Source of the DNA: JALZBL01 sp040004775
GTDB lineage: Bacteria > Actinomycetota > Actinomycetes > Mycobacteriales > Jatrophihabitantaceae
Length of the DNA stretch: 41,533 bases
Reading direction: 5' to 3'
Assembly (NCBI GenBank): GCA_040004775.1
Contig: JBDUAD010000011.1
Coordinates: 1 to 41,533 of the forward strand
A program made the position numbers and the translations under genes. Each line of letters begins with the position of its first letter. Positions within the stretch are counted from its first letter, which is position 1. Positions 40,168 through 41,533 of the stretch are shown here, one piece after another. The notes under the pieces were generated by a model. It made no database searches, had not been told where the DNA came from, and was given only the letters and a program-made list of their open reading frames with translations.

Positions 40168-40767
40168 ATGCCGCTGGACCGTTCGGCGCTGGCCTCGCCG
40201 CCGATGATTGCCACCGCTGACCTGCGGCTCGAGCCGATGGGCCCGCAGCACTTCGAGGGCATGTGGGGCTCACTCGGCGACCCGGAGATGCGACGGCTCA
40301 CCGGAACGCACCGGACCTTCACCGAGCCGGACGTCCGCGCCTACCTGGACCGCCTTGTGAACAACGACGAGCGGGCCGACTTCGCCATGATCCGCACGTC
40401 CGACAAGCGCTACCTCGGGGAGGCGGTGCTCAACGAGCTGGACGAGGCGAACCGGGCGATGAACTTCCGCATCGCCCTGGCCTCGGCCGACCTGCTCGGA
40501 CACGGGTACGGCACACGGGCCACGCAGGCGGTCCTCGACTTCGGCTTCGACCTCGTCCGGCTGCATCGGATCGCCCTGGGGGTGTACGCCTTCAACCCGC
40601 GCGCCGAGCACGTGTACACCCGCTGCGGCTTCCTGAGGGAAGGTCGCCACCGCGACGCGCTGCACTGGGACGGCGCGTGGCACGACGAGATCACCATGGC
40701 CATCCTGGCCACCGACCCCCGGCCGTGGCATCGCCCACCCGAGAGCGTCGATACGGTGGACCGATGA
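40168..40767 (+). CDS. GNAT-family N-acetyltransferase (RimJ/RimL-like)
   Basis: A 199-residue acetyltransferase. It begins with DLRLEPMGPQHFEGMWGSLG and contains the acetyl-CoA-binding region ADLLGHGYGTRATQAVLDFG (motif GHGYGT), then HRIALGVYAFNPRAEHVYTR, CGFLREGRHRDALHWDGAWH, typical of the Acetyltransf_3 group that modifies ribosomal proteins or small amines. The ATG at 40168 has no strong ribosome binding site; it may be translated by readthrough from the preceding gene. Its stop overlaps the ATG of a nine-codon frame. Confidence 0.85.
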   Translation: MPLDRSALASPPMIATADLRLEPMGPQHFEGMWGSLGDPEMRRLTGTHRTFTEPDVRAYLDRLVNNDERADFAMIRTSDKRYLGEAVLNELDEANRAMNFRIALASADLLGHGYGTRATQAVLDFGFDLVRLHRIALGVYAFNPRAEHVYTRCGFLREGRHRDALHWDGAWHDEITMAILATDPRPWHRPPESVDTVDR

Positions 40768-40793
40768 CCCCCGTCGACAAGGTCGACCAATGA
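40764..40793 (+). CDS. Nine-codon linker frame (doubtful)
   Basis: ATG at 40764 overlaps the GNAT stop (ATGA) and encodes MTPVDKVDQ, ending in a TGA that overlaps the next ATG (ATGA). The peptide echoes the first residues of the aldo/keto reductase start at 41249 (MTTPVDKRP). It may only carry ribosomes to the next gene, or be the relic of an earlier gene start. Confidence 0.35.
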   Translation: MTPVDKVDQ

Positions 40794-41236
40794 CGACCGT
40801 CCACACCCTGGCCCGTCCCGCGCTCATCGGCCTGGCCACCGGCGGGCGCTCGACCTACGGCCTGACCGCGCTGGCCCTGACCGCTGGGCGCCGCGATCCG
40901 TCGTGGATGAGTTCGACGGCGACACGCGCGCTGCTCGGCCTGGCCGCGGCCGGCGAGACGGTGGCCGACAAGCTGCCGGCCACGCCCAGCCGGCTCGAGA
41001 CCGGTCCCCTCGCCGGGCGGTTGGCGCTCGGAGCGGCGGCCGGAGCGATCGTGGTGCGCCGCGAGCAGGGACCGGTGGCCGTCGGGGCGATCGTGGGCGG
41101 CCTCGGCGCGCTGGCCGGCTCCTGGCTCGGCGCCCACTGGCGCGGCTGGGCCGCCCCGCGCCTGTCCCGTGACCTGCCCGGCGCGCTGGCCGAGGACGTC
41201 ACGGCCGCCGGCCTGGCCGCCATGGCTGTGGCCTGA
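40790..41236 (+). CDS. DUF4126-like small membrane protein
   Basis: A 148-residue protein rich in Ala, Gly and Leu with about four hydrophobic segments (around residues 10-32, 44-56, 75-88 and 97-113). The pattern GETVADKLPATPSRLETGPL, with GAAAGAIVV and GAIVGGLGALAGSWLGAH, recalls the DUF4126 family of bacterial membrane proteins of unknown function. Its start is ATG 40790, coupled to the nine-codon frame after the GNAT gene. It is probably a member of the operon that continues into the aldo/keto reductase. Confidence 0.65.
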   Translation: MTTVHTLARPALIGLATGGRSTYGLTALALTAGRRDPSWMSSTATRALLGLAAAGETVADKLPATPSRLETGPLAGRLALGAAAGAIVVRREQGPVAVGAIVGGLGALAGSWLGAHWRGWAAPRLSRDLPGALAEDVTAAGLAAMAVA

Positions 41237-41248
41237 GCGTCGCGCGGC

Positions 41249-41533
41249 ATGACTACACCCGTGGACAAGCGTCCCCCCAACACGCGCGCGCTCGGCCGCA
41301 GCGGCCTCGAGGTCTCGGCGATCGGTCTGGGCTGTATGGGCATGAGCCACGGTTACGGACCCGCGGGCAACCGGCAGGAGATGGTGGCGCTGCTCGGCGC
41401 GGCGGTCGAGCGCGGGGTGACGTTTTTCGACACCGCCGAGGTGTACGGACCCTTCGTCAACGAGGAATTGGTCGGCGAAGGGTTGGCTCCGTTCCGCGAC
41501 GACGTCGTCATCGCCACCAAGTTCGGCTTTGCG
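41249..41533 (+). CDS. Aldo/keto reductase, 5' part (continues past the window)
   Basis: The first 95 codons of an aldo/keto reductase. They read LGRSGLEVSAIGLGCMGMSH, then TFFDTAEVYGPFVNEELVGE and VVIATKFGF. The catalytic Asp (FFDTAE), Tyr (VYGP) and Lys (ATKFGF) of the family tetrad are all present; the His would lie just beyond the edge. It belongs to the AKR11/13-like NADPH reductases. The ATG at 41249 lies 12 bases after the DUF4126-like stop, so it is part of the same operon. Confidence 0.9.
   Translation, partial: MTTPVDKRPPNTRALGRSGLEVSAIGLGCMGMSHGYGPAGNRQEMVALLGAAVERGVTFFDTAEVYGPFVNEELVGEGLAPFRDDVVIATKFGFA

Overview
The window is very GC-rich DNA from an actinobacterium. GTG starts are common, there is a mycothiol-type DinB enzyme, a branched-chain keto-acid dehydrogenase of actinobacterial layout, a FadE5-like acyl-CoA dehydrogenase, and TetR, HxlR, PadR and MarR regulators beside small redox enzymes. 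The flavour is that of a Frankia/Sporichthya-like or mycobacteria-related soil actinobacterium; I cannot place the species.

Layout. (1) 0-4.7 kb: the 5' end of an IS110-type transposase at the left edge, a cupin gene divergent from a TetR gene, a LuxR-type ATPase remnant, a second cupin, a TauE/SafE exporter and a second IS110 remnant. (2) 4.8-18.6 kb: an accessory stretch of regulator-plus-enzyme cassettes: HxlR / monooxygenase / reductase, TetR / NAD(P)H-binding protein, DinB-type enzyme, HxlR / metallo-hydrolase, and a reductase operon. Many members are broken by frameshifts, stop codons, internal deletions or truncation. Transposase and resolvase fragments lie among them. A diverged inverted second copy of one HxlR regulator and its promoter lies about 2 kb from the first. 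An orphan protein with a Leu-Asn-Pro-Gln-Pro-Ile-Pro-Pro motif sits behind a glyoxalase-fold remnant. (3) 18.7-27.3 kb: chloroperoxidase-like hydrolase, secreted TIGR03118-type protein, a PadR regulator with a DrrAB-type ABC exporter, a SnoaL-like protein, an APC permease with a luciferase-like monooxygenase, and a MarR gene. Matching palindromes precede padR and drrA. (4) 27.4-41.5 kb: intact, core-looking metabolism: SerA, a FadE5-like dehydrogenase, an AI-2E-family membrane protein, a tyrosine phosphatase, an NHL-repeat thioredoxin protein, a 44-residue protein with its own promoter and terminator, the bkdABC operon, a small monooxygenase, a GNAT acetyltransferase, a DUF4126-like membrane protein and the start of an aldo/keto reductase.

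How it fits together. Gene decay is concentrated left of about 29.1 kb; every gene to the right is intact. The left part therefore reads as an island of acquired, mostly stress- or xenobiotic-responsive cassettes in decay, next to conserved chromosome. The best-supported regulatory unit is PadR with its two operators. The most unusual structural feature is the inverted HxlR/promoter duplication, whose two arms now drive different genes. I found no CRISPR array, prophage, rRNA or tRNA.
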